From Thermomicrobiales bacterium (lineage in GTDB: Bacteria > Chloroflexota > Chloroflexia > Thermomicrobiales > UBA6265): a stretch of 10,025 nt of DNA. Below are positions 1 to 5,649 of this stretch, in pieces (the stretch's first letter is position 1; the number at the start of each line of letters is the position of its first letter). The DNA is taken from positions 1 through 10,025 of the forward strand of contig JAUJMG010000129.1 in assembly GCA_030446955.1 (NCBI GenBank). Direction: 5' to 3'. A program made the translations under genes and the position numbers. Under the pieces are notes generated by a model. That model was not told where the DNA came from. It did no database searches and was given only the letters and a program-made list of their open reading frames with translations.

Positions 1-24
1 GAGGACGTCCTCCCTGAGACGCGT

Positions 25-36
25 AAGGCGGCTGCT
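25..36 (+). repeat. Copy 1 of a tRNA-derived short repeat
   Basis: AAGGCGGCTGCT at 25-36 is identical over 12 bases to 110-121, which lies inside the tRNA-Arg D-arm/anticodon-stem segment. It may be a tRNA fragment or an attachment-site relic. It is short enough that chance in GC-rich DNA cannot be excluded. Confidence 0.3.
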
Positions 37-78
37 GCAAAGGACGGGTGAGACAGGAAGACCGCGTACGACCGCCGC

Positions 79-143
79 ATTCGGACCTGTGAAGGCCCCT
101 TCCGCTTAGAAGGCGGCTGCTCTATCCGCTGAGCTACTGGGGC
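79..143 (-). tRNA. tRNA-Arg (anticodon TCT), intact 5' half, degenerate 3' half
   Basis: Read on the minus strand from 143, the sequence begins GCCCCAG (acceptor 5' strand), TA, then D stem GCTC/GAGC with loop AGCGGATA, A26, and an anticodon arm with loop CTTCTAA, giving anticodon TCT (arginine, AGA codons). The anticodon stem has four pairs (CCGC/GCGG) and one G-A mismatch. Beyond about position 94 the match fails. A T-loop-like TCCGAAT is present, but its flanks do not pair and there is no CTGGGGC acceptor 3' strand. As it stands this cannot fold into a complete tRNA on this strand, so it is either a tRNA pseudogene or one half of a rearranged gene. The matching 3' half lies beside it on the opposite strand. 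I am confident of the tRNA origin of the 5' half and doubtful that it functions. Confidence 0.6.
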
Positions 144-150
144 GCGGCAC

Positions 151-182
151 GATCGCAGGTTCACTCCCTGCCTGGGGTACCA
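151..182 (+). other. tRNA 3'-half-like segment: T arm, acceptor strand and CCA
   Basis: On the plus strand, GCAGG (155-159), loop TTCACTC (160-166) and CCTGC (167-171) form a perfect five-pair T arm. It is followed by CTGGGGT (172-178), A (179) and CCA (180-182). CTGGGGT would pair with the acceptor strand GCCCCAG of the adjacent minus-strand tRNA-Arg half, with one G-T wobble at the terminal pair. The T loop lacks the near-invariant A58, which is C here. Joining the 5' half up to GCGGAAGG with TC and this segment gives a tRNA of normal length with a five-base variable loop. The relation between the two halves is inferred from this complementarity. Confidence 0.45.
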
Positions 183-294
183 ACGAACCGTAAAGACCCC
201 CACCGGAAGGAAAAACCGCGCCTCGGAATCACCACGCCAAGCCGAGTCCGACCACCTCGCGGCCTCCCGCACGAGCGTCCGCAACGCCCTCCAA

Positions 295-306
295 GCGGCT
301 GCTCTA
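295..306 (+). repeat. Copy 3 of a tRNA-derived short repeat
   Basis: GCGGCTGCTCTA at 295-306 is identical over 12 bases to 113-124 within the tRNA-Arg segment (revcomp of the tRNA's TAGAGCAGCCGC, D stem into anticodon stem). The rest of 183-383 shows no gene, RNA or clear repeat to me. A second copy of a tRNA segment about 180 bp away is what an att duplication would look like, but no integrase is present. Confidence 0.3.
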
Positions 307-383
307 AACGGGCCTCCCGACGAAACCCGCTCACAGTCCACTATACCGGCGGTCTCCAGGTCGAAACAAGCGGTTGCACATCG

Positions 384-671
384 GTGCCTCGATCGCCAAG
401 CGCGGATGAAGCGGGGCTGAGCCGAGCGTGCTGCGACCGTTCCGAGCTCGCGGGGATCGAGGCGGTCATCATCGGCGGCGCCACGCTGAGCGCTGGGTAC
501 GGCACCATGTTGAGCACCATCATCGGCGTCTACTTGCTCGGGGTCGTCTCCAACGCCTTCATCTTCTTTGGCGTCTCGTCGTTCTGGCAACCCGTGGCGA
601 CTGACTCCATCCTCATCGTCGCCGTCACCCTCGACAGTGCCACTGCTCACAGCGGACGGACCGTTCGCTAG
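384..671 (+). pseudogene. Remnant of an RbsC-like sugar ABC permease (C-terminal end)
   Basis: From about codon 22 of this GTG-started frame the protein follows the C-terminal end of ribose/xylose-type ABC permeases (BPD_transp_2 family). ELAGIEAVIIGGATLS is equivalent to the conserved LxAIAAVVIGGTSLxGG stretch. It is followed by a GYGTMLSTIIGVYLLGVV membrane segment, then GVSSFWQ and a last hydrophobic stretch ending AVTLDS. Only about 65 of the roughly 320 residues usual in this family remain. The first 20 codons are unrelated, and no binding protein or ATPase of the sugar-transport type is nearby. It is best read as a truncated relic left by a deletion or rearrangement, at the junction with the tRNA-derived region. 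Homology is clear by eye; the sugar specificity is unknown. Confidence 0.6.
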
Positions 672-742
672 GTCCAGCGCCTGCGGCCGCTCGGGCCCAG
701 CGACGGGTGGACAGACCGGGGACTGAGAGCGAACCGAGCCGT

Positions 743-816
743 CCCTATACGTGCGTCGCAAATAGGGCCGCGCCGGTGTCCCTAACCTATCCGCCGGGAC
801 ACCTGCACTTCAGGTG
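743..816 (+). promoter_or_regulatory. Cluster of three inverted repeats, two mutually exclusive
   Basis: Three perfect inverted repeats follow each other: CCCTAT-N13-ATAGGG (743-767), GGTGTCCC-N13-GGGACACC (775-803) and CACCTG-N5-CAGGTG (800-816). The last two share 800-803 and could not both form in RNA, a geometry typical of alternative hairpins in leaders. The third could equally be a 6-5-6 operator palindrome. No poly-T run follows. Function is inferred only from geometry. Confidence 0.3.
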
Positions 817-836
817 AATGCAAGACCGGAGAGGGC

Positions 837-953
837 GTGGCGACCCGAGACGGACACCGCCTCACCTTGGAAGATGAGGCGGTCCTGCGGGAGATGCTGG
901 TGCGCCCCATGGGTCTGCTCGGTCACTCGACTGAAGACGTGGCGCCCCCTTGA
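837..953 (+). CDS. Possible 38-residue small protein (weak)
   Basis: A GTG at 837 is preceded by GGAGAGGG (828-835), which is close but usable as a ribosome-binding site. It opens a 38-codon frame ending TGA at 951-953. The product contains an acidic-leaning helix-like stretch, LTLEDEAVLREMLVRPMG, and third codon positions are mostly G or C, unlike most of the surrounding frames. The stop codon lies inside the TTGACA of the promoter candidate downstream. I do not recognise the sequence; it could be a small protein, a fragment of a lost gene, or chance. Confidence 0.15.
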   Translation: MATRDGHRLTLEDEAVLREMLVRPMGLLGHSTEDVAPP

Positions 954-978
954 CAGCTCTGCACGGTCCGCCTATCGT
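950..978 (+). promoter_or_regulatory. Sigma70-like promoter candidate
   Basis: TTGACA (950-955, perfect -35 consensus) is separated by 17 bases from TATCGT (973-978, four of six matches to TATAAT). Transcription would start near 985. The only convincing gene downstream begins at 1614, so the transcript would have an untranslated leader of about 630 nt or would be a non-coding RNA. It is the best promoter-like pair I found upstream of the transporter cluster. Confidence 0.35.
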
Positions 979-1431
979 CCCGCGAAGTCGCCAGTTCGTT
1001 GGAATCATCATCGCCTGGCGACTGCGGTTGACGGTGCTGGTCATCGGGTTTCGCCCTATCAGGTTCCAGCGCTGGTCTCGCAGGGAACTCGGTCCGCATG
1101 CCGGCATCGTTGCTTTCCGTGCCGACGTGGTCACCGTCCTCGGTGGAGGTTCCGTGTTTTATGGATACGGACCTGACCGGCGCTCCCAAGCTGCGCTGAT
1201 GGGGATGACGCAGATTCACATCCAAGCGCTGAGGGTGAGGCGGGTGAACTCCGACGAGTTCTGGGTGCCGTCATGCCTGATGAAGCGGCGCGTGACGAGC
1301 TGGGGCATCCCGTGCGCGCCCACTGCCACGCGATTGTCCCGCGGTCGTTGGCACCTGAACGGCACGGGGCGTGAAACCCGGGCTCGTCAGGTGCCGGGTT
1401 GCGCGATACCACGTCGCCTACCTCGGGGGGA

Positions 1432-1501
1432 GGAGAGCGGAGACAGGCGATACCAGGACACTATCGCTCTCCCTGACGTTGAGCGAGTCTGGTGGCCTCG
1501 C
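1432..1501 (+). promoter_or_regulatory. Overlapping hairpins in the leader of the binding-protein gene
   Basis: GGAGAGCG (1432-1439) pairs with CGCTCTCC (1465-1472). GCGATA (1447-1452) pairs with TATCGC (1462-1467), using part of the same 3' strand. Both stems are perfect, so the RNA could switch between them or nest only partly. A third hairpin, GCGAG/CTCGC (1483-1501, nine-base loop), follows. GCGATACCA also occurs twice directly (1403-1411 and 1447-1455). None is followed by a U tract, so simple terminators are unlikely. Confidence 0.25.
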
Positions 1502-1580
1502 CGATCGTGCGGTGCGGTCATCTTTACGATGAGGAGGTGACGGTTAGACGATCTCGGAGCACTGGCTGCGGTAGCCGGTG

Positions 1581-1607
1581 CACTCCCCGGTGTTGTGGAG
1601 TGGAGGG
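1581..1607 (+). promoter_or_regulatory. Hairpin next to the ribosome-binding site of the binding-protein gene
   Basis: CACTCC (1581-1586) pairs perfectly with GGAGTG (1597-1602) across a ten-base loop. The real Shine-Dalgarno sequence GGAGGG (1602-1607) begins at the last base of this stem and stands six bases before the ATG at 1614. A second GGAG (1597-1600) is buried in the stem. This placement supports ATG 1614 as the start and could modulate initiation. Confidence 0.35.
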
Positions 1608-1613
1608 ACACTG

Positions 1614-3305
1614 ATGGTTGTTCGGAACGCTGATGCACTCGCCGCGATGCGCTCGATCCATGCCCATCGGCTTAGTCGGCGACGACTTTTGCAGGCAGCC
1701 GGTGCCACCGCCGGGGCGGCAGCTTTGGCTGGTTTGGGTGGACCTGCCCCGAGCATGGCACGGGTTGTCCAAGGCGAGCCCAAGCAAGGCGGCACCCTGA
1801 TCTACGCCATGGAGTCCGAGGCAGACATCCTCGACCCCCAGGGCGCCAGCGGCTGGGTGACGTGGCGCGTCCATCGGCACATCTTCGAACCGTTGATCAA
1901 CCAGGATCTGTCTCGCTCCGATGTGGCGCAGCCTCCCCTAATTCCTGGCCTTGCCGAGAGTTGGGAGATGTCCCCTGACGGTCTTTCCTACACCTTCAAG
2001 CTTCGTCCTGGCGTGACCTTCCACGATGGCACGCCGTTGGATGCAGAGGCGGCGAAATTCAACATCGACCGAATGATGAATCCGGATTTCGAGTTCTACA
2101 ACGAGCGCGCCGCGGCCTTCACCTACTTCTGCTGGCTGGCGACCAAGGAGGTTCAGATCGTCGACCCGATGACGATCCGGGTCGTGCAGAACCGCCCGTT
2201 CGGCGAGTTCTTGAACCAGATGGTGCAGGGAACGGGCGGCACGGGGATGATCAGCCCGGCGGCAATCAAGCAGTACGGCAGCGACAAGGTCGCCGAACAT
2301 CCCATCGGCACGGGGCCGTTCAAGTTTGTCGAGCGGGTGCAGAACGAGAAGATCGTCCTCGACCGAAACGAGAGCTACTGGGGCCACAAGCCCTACGTGG
2401 ACCGGATCATCTTCCGTCCGATGCCAGAGCCGGCCGCCCGCGTCAATGCCCTCCGTGCCGGCGAGGTCGACTTCATCGCCGTGCCGCCGCCCGACTCGAT
2501 CCAAAGCCTCGTCGACGCCGGGTACACCCTCTCTATCGCCGAGACCCGGAACGTTCCACACATCTGGTACATCCATCTCAACATGAAGGACCCCACCCTC
2601 CAGGACGTCCGCATTCGCAAGGCCATCCAGCACGCGATCGATAAGGAGGGCATGGCCACGTCCTTACTCGGAGATACCGTGTACCGGGCTGAGGGTCTCC
2701 AGGCGCCGGGGAATCTGTCTTTCGATCCCGATTTCACGATCTATCCCTACGACGTCGATCAGGCTAAGGCCCTCATGGCCGAGGCTGGCCATGCCGACGG
2801 CCTCGACCAGCAACTCGTCTTCCAGACCTCTACGGCGGGCTCAGGCCAACTGCTGCCGGTGCCGATGATGGAATGGATCCAGCGCGACCTGGAGCAGATC
2901 GGCATCAAGTCCAAGATCGACGCCTTCGAGTGGATCACCTACATCGGCATGTGGTCGGATGGGGTTCCCGACGGGGTCCATGGCATGCAGTTCTCGTGGG
3001 GTCAGAGCTCCGGCTACTGGCTCGACTTCACCACCAACAGCGCTAACGCAACCCCTGGGTGCTGCAACGTCGGGTCCTACAGCAACCCGAAGGTCGACGA
3101 ACTCCTCAACGCCGCCTTCAGCGAGCTGGACGACACCAAGCGGGCCGATCTCTACAAGCAAGCCGACAAGCTGATCATGGAGGACGCCGCCTTCATCCCG
3201 GTCGTCAACGATCGCGCCCCGTACATCATGGCGCCCGACGTCAAGGGCTTCGTCCACGCGCCGGAGGAGGCGTTCGACCTGACCCTGGTCTGGCTCGATC
3301 GGTAG
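1614..3305 (+). CDS. Tat-exported ABC solute-binding protein, family 5 (peptide/nickel type)
   Basis: Extracytoplasmic binding protein of the DppA/OppA type (SBP_bac_5), which captures its ligand outside the membrane and delivers it to the two permeases encoded next. Length is 563 residues from ATG 1614, chosen for its GGAGGG site six bases upstream; an in-frame GTG at 1578 has no such support. The leader carries the twin-arginine motif SRRRLL (residues 21-26), an Ala/Gly-rich hydrophobic stretch, and a plausible SMA cleavage site near residue 49. There is no lipobox cysteine, so it is not an obvious lipoprotein. The mature part opens with GGTLIYAM...DILDP, followed by the family's HIFEPL, GLAESWEMSPDGLSYTFKL and VTFHDGTPL motifs and a PIGTGPFKF segment. 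Ligands of this family include di- and oligopeptides, nickel, opines and other amides; the downstream amidases suggest an amide-bearing ligand, which is inference. Fold and family are secure. Confidence 0.95.
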   Translation: MVVRNADALAAMRSIHAHRLSRRRLLQAAGATAGAAALAGLGGPAPSMARVVQGEPKQGGTLIYAMESEADILDPQGASGWVTWRVHRHIFEPLINQDLSRSDVAQPPLIPGLAESWEMSPDGLSYTFKLRPGVTFHDGTPLDAEAAKFNIDRMMNPDFEFYNERAAAFTYFCWLATKEVQIVDPMTIRVVQNRPFGEFLNQMVQGTGGTGMISPAAIKQYGSDKVAEHPIGTGPFKFVERVQNEKIVLDRNESYWGHKPYVDRIIFRPMPEPAARVNALRAGEVDFIAVPPPDSIQSLVDAGYTLSIAETRNVPHIWYIHLNMKDPTLQDVRIRKAIQHAIDKEGMATSLLGDTVYRAEGLQAPGNLSFDPDFTIYPYDVDQAKALMAEAGHADGLDQQLVFQTSTAGSGQLLPVPMMEWIQRDLEQIGIKSKIDAFEWITYIGMWSDGVPDGVHGMQFSWGQSSGYWLDFTTNSANATPGCCNVGSYSNPKVDELLNAAFSELDDTKRADLYKQADKLIMEDAAFIPVVNDRAPYIMAPDVKGFVHAPEEAFDLTLVWLDR

Positions 3306-3316
3306 GTGTCGCGACC

Positions 3317-3350
3317 GGACTGGGGCGAGCCAGACTTCTCGCCCCAGTTC
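3317..3350 (+). terminator. Strong intergenic hairpin between binding protein and permease genes
   Basis: ACTGGGGCGAG (3319-3329) and CTCGCCCCAGT (3338-3348) form a perfect 11-pair stem with an eight-base loop; a G-T and a G-C pair extend it to 13. It begins 11 bases after the binding-protein stop and ends nine bases before the permease ribosome-binding site. No T run follows, so it is more likely an mRNA-stabilising element or partial attenuator than a full terminator. In ABC operons such hairpins are known to raise binding-protein levels above permease levels (as with the repeat between malE and malF). Confidence 0.6.
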
Positions 3351-3370
3351 CGTCCTCCGAGGGCAACAGC

Positions 3371-4321
3371 ATGTGGCGTTACGTGGTGCGGCGGCTGCTC
3401 GCGGCCATCGGTGTGCTGATCGGGGCATCGTTCCTGGTGTTCCTCGGCATGCGGCTGGTGCCCGGTGACCCCGCTACCGCCATTTTGGGTTCCCGCGCTA
3501 CCCCAGAAGCGTTGGCAGCACTGCGAGAGGAGTTGGGTCTCAACCGTCCCTTCTACGTTCAGTATCTGATCTGGCTCGGGAAAATGGTCCAGGGGGATTT
3601 TGGGACCTCCATCGCCCTCACCGTGCCGGTCACCAAGGTGCTGATTCCAAAATTCTGGAACACGTTGATCCTCGGCGCTGGCGCCTTGGCGATTGCTGTG
3701 CCGATCGGGACGGTGATTGGTGTCCTATCCGGCTACTGGCAACTCTCCCTCTTTGACCGGGCGGGCCAAATCTTCGCCCTGTTTGGGGCGAGTGTGCCGC
3801 AGTTCTGGTTGGCGCTCGTCCTTGTGGCCGTCTTCTCGCTCAATCTGGGCTGGTTCCCGGTGAGCGGCATGTACGACATGCGGGGCGATGGGGGGCGGTT
3901 CGACCTGCTGCGGCATCTGGTGCTACCAGCGGTCGCCACGTCAACGATCCCGATGGCCGTGATTGCCCGGTTGGTACGGGCGTCGATCATCGAGATCATG
4001 CACCAGGATTACGTGCGGACTGCCCGGGCGAAGGGGCTCCGGGAGCGTCGCGTCGTGTTCGGTCACGCCTTGCGCAACGCGCTGCCCCAATTCATCAACA
4101 TCACGGCGTTGCAGGTCGGGTTCCTCCTGAGTGGAGCCCTCTTTACCGAGGTAATCTTCTCCTGGCCCGGCATCGGACAAGCCTTGTACAACGCTGTCGT
4201 CGCCCGGGACGTGCCGATGGTGCAGGGTGCCGTGTTCGTCACCACCCTCGTGTTCGTGCTCGCCAATCTGGCGGCTGATATGGCGCAGGCGGCGCTGGAT
4301 CCGAAGACGAGGGCCACATGA
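3371..4321 (+). CDS. ABC transporter permease, DppB-like
   Basis: Inner-membrane permease of the dipeptide/oligopeptide/nickel family (BPD_transp_1), expected to pair with the DppC-like protein next to it. It has 316 residues, normal for DppB. The start MWRYVVRRLLAAIGVLIGAS is the typical N terminus (first membrane segment about 9-29), followed by the conserved LVPGDPA motif (29-35). Further membrane segments lie near 98-120, 134-160, 182-205, 245-263 and 285-305. The EAA loop that docks on the ATPase is visible at 213-239 (DYVRTARAKGL then ALRNALP). The later FSWPGIGQ motif (263-270) is also characteristic. ATG 3371 has GAGGG (3359-3363) seven bases upstream; the frame is open further upstream but that part is only antisense-like sequence over the preceding gene. 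The stop overlaps the next start as ATGA. Confidence 0.95.
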   Translation: MWRYVVRRLLAAIGVLIGASFLVFLGMRLVPGDPATAILGSRATPEALAALREELGLNRPFYVQYLIWLGKMVQGDFGTSIALTVPVTKVLIPKFWNTLILGAGALAIAVPIGTVIGVLSGYWQLSLFDRAGQIFALFGASVPQFWLALVLVAVFSLNLGWFPVSGMYDMRGDGGRFDLLRHLVLPAVATSTIPMAVIARLVRASIIEIMHQDYVRTARAKGLRERRVVFGHALRNALPQFINITALQVGFLLSGALFTEVIFSWPGIGQALYNAVVARDVPMVQGAVFVTTLVFVLANLAADMAQAALDPKTRAT

Positions 4322-5250
4322 ACGCTTCCCCGGACCACTCGCTCTCCGGGCCGCGTATTCAGCCTGACACAGCGCCGATGGCACTCGGTGGACGCGTTCA
4401 TCAGCGTTCTCTCTGGGGCCAGGCGTGGCGGGCCTTCCGCCGTGACCGGATTGCGGTCGTCGCGCTTGTCCTGATTGTGCTCATCGCCGTTACGGCCGCC
4501 CTTGCCCCGGTCGTGAGTCCCTATCCGCCGAATCAGGCCAATAACCGCTTGCGGCTGGCCAGCATTGGCACGGACGGCCACCCGCTTGGGCTTGACGAAC
4601 AGGGCCGGGACATCCTGAGCCGCATCATTTGGGGCGGACGGGTGTCGCTGCCGACAGCGCTCTTGCCGACCGCGATTGCCGCTGTCACCAGTCTGGTGCT
4701 CGGCCTTGCCGCCGGGTTCTATGGTGGCCTGCTCAGCGGCCTGATCATGCGAACCATGGACGTGTTCTTCGCGTTCCCGGTGGTGATTCTGGCAATTGGC
4801 ATCGCCGGGATCCTCGGCCCGAGCCTGACCAATGTGATGCTGTCCTTGACGATCGTTCTCGTGCCGTACATCACCCGTATTGTGTACGCTGCCACCGTGG
4901 AGGTGGGAGGGCGGGACTACCTGGAGGCGGCTCGCGCGAGTGGCGCCACGGCGGCGCGCCAAATGTTCGTGCACATCCTGCCCAACGTCCTGCCACCGTT
5001 GATCGTCTACAGCACCACGATCGCCGGCCTGATGGTCGTCTACGGCTCCGGTCTCAGCTTCCTCGGACTGGGGGTTCAGCCGCCAACCGCCGACTGGGGT
5101 GTCATGTCGAGCTCCGGCCGGGACGTCCTCTCGGTCGCCCCCCATATCTCGACCATCCCAGGCATCATGATCCTCGTGGTCGCTCTCTCCTTCAACCTCG
5201 TCGGCGACGGGCTGCGTGACGCCCTGGATCCGCGCAGCCACATCCGCTAG
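4318..5250 (+). CDS. ABC transporter permease, DppC-like
   Basis: Second permease of the peptide/nickel-type importer, 310 residues, starting at an ATG that overlaps the stop of the DppB-like gene (ATGA), so the two are probably translationally coupled. After a 34-residue cytoplasmic tail comes the OppC_N-type region with WRAFRRDRIAVVAL and the first membrane segment (about 45-66). Then follow the family signature HPLGLDEQGRDILSRIIWG (88-106), a membrane domain, the EAA loop at about 200-223 (YLEAARASGATAARQMFVHI, then LPNVLP), SFLGLGVQPPTADWG (247-261) and the C-terminal GDGLRDALDPR. All expected features are present and intact. The ATPase subunits (DppD/DppF type) are not downstream within this window and must be encoded elsewhere or supplied by another system. 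Confidence 0.95.
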   Translation: MNASPDHSLSGPRIQPDTAPMALGGRVHQRSLWGQAWRAFRRDRIAVVALVLIVLIAVTAALAPVVSPYPPNQANNRLRLASIGTDGHPLGLDEQGRDILSRIIWGGRVSLPTALLPTAIAAVTSLVLGLAAGFYGGLLSGLIMRTMDVFFAFPVVILAIGIAGILGPSLTNVMLSLTIVLVPYITRIVYAATVEVGGRDYLEAARASGATAARQMFVHILPNVLPPLIVYSTTIAGLMVVYGSGLSFLGLGVQPPTADWGVMSSSGRDVLSVAPHISTIPGIMILVVALSFNLVGDGLRDALDPRSHIR

Positions 5251-5382
5251 ACGCCGACAACTGCCGAACCTCGGGCTGGGTCTGGGTTGCGGTCTTCGAC
5301 TGCAGACGAGGTCGTGACGTGGTCCGACCGGAGGAACCGCGTAGGTGTGTCCCGACGCCAACAACCGCGTGGAGATGTCGTG

Positions 5383-5649
5383 ATGGAGTCATCTAGCCTC
5401 GACGAGCTTGGCCAAATTCTGGCGACGAAGACGTCACGCCGGGGGGCGATGAAAGCCGTGGCCGGGGGCGCGGGTGGAATCGGCTCGTCCTTCTCGCCCG
5501 ATCGCCCGGTCCCGCCATCGGTCGGCATGGCGGCCGACGCCGTCCGAGACGCCGAGCGTCGACTGACCGCGGCGGTCGATCCGCACCAGGTTCCTTTGCC
5601 CACCGTGCGTCTATCGGTCGGGGTGGTTGAGCCGGGCGTCGCCCCGTGA
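5383..5649 (+). CDS. Small protein with Tat-like leader, function unknown
   Basis: The ATG at 5383 has GGAG (5371-5374) eight bases upstream and opens an 88-residue frame. An earlier start in the same frame lacks a good site. The N terminus, MESSSLDELGQILATK, is followed by TSRRGAMKAVAGGAGGIG (17-34). This resembles the twin-arginine consensus SRRxFLK plus a short Gly/Ala hydrophobic stretch, and is the style of leader found on many secreted proteins of Chloroflexota. After it come only about 50 residues (Pro-rich, then a charged AADAVRDAERRL helix and a Val/Pro-rich end), with no domain I recognise. The stop overlaps the GTG start of the next gene (GTGA), so it may couple translation of the amidase. 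It may be a genuine small exported protein, or the leader of a larger secreted protein whose body has been lost. Confidence 0.5.
   Translation: MESSSLDELGQILATKTSRRGAMKAVAGGAGGIGSSFSPDRPVPPSVGMAADAVRDAERRLTAAVDPHQVPLPTVRLSVGVVEPGVAP

Larger units (their letters stand above)
672..1613. other. Long intergenic region without a convincing gene
   Basis: About 940 bp separate the permease remnant from the binding-protein gene. Open frames exist on both strands (the longest ends at 1540), but their products are rich in Arg, Ser and Pro, lack recognisable motifs and overlap each other, as expected of GC-rich non-coding DNA. The frame open from 1177 to the TGA at 1372-1374 has G/C-rich third positions (it contains MPDEAARDELGHPVRAHCHA) and could be a decayed coding fragment; it has no good start and I do not recognise it. 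The stretch carries the inverted repeats, promoter candidate and hairpins listed separately. Confidence 0.5.

Noticed and set aside
950..1540. Open frame of 196 codons upstream of the binding-protein gene
   Set aside because: No motif, Arg/Trp-rich composition, no ribosome-binding site and its start lies in the promoter-like TTGACA; it is probably a chance frame in GC-rich DNA.
1..1613. Possible CRISPR array, given repeated short motifs
   Set aside because: Only three irregularly spaced 12-mers with tRNA origin; no regular repeat-spacer pattern and no cas genes.
1537..1614. Possible 25-residue leader peptide starting at GTG 1537 and overlapping the binding-protein ATG (TGATG)
   Set aside because: Its start codon lies inside the Shine-Dalgarno-like sequence instead of downstream of it, and the peptide has no regulatory-looking codon run.
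1938..2633. Long minus-strand frame of 231 codons inside the binding-protein gene
   Set aside because: Antisense to a strongly supported family 5 binding protein; the product has no recognisable domain and reflects GC-rich codon use of the real gene.
4063..5364. Minus-strand frame of 433 codons across both permease genes
   Set aside because: Antisense to two clear permeases; its product is His/Asp/Arg-rich low-information sequence.
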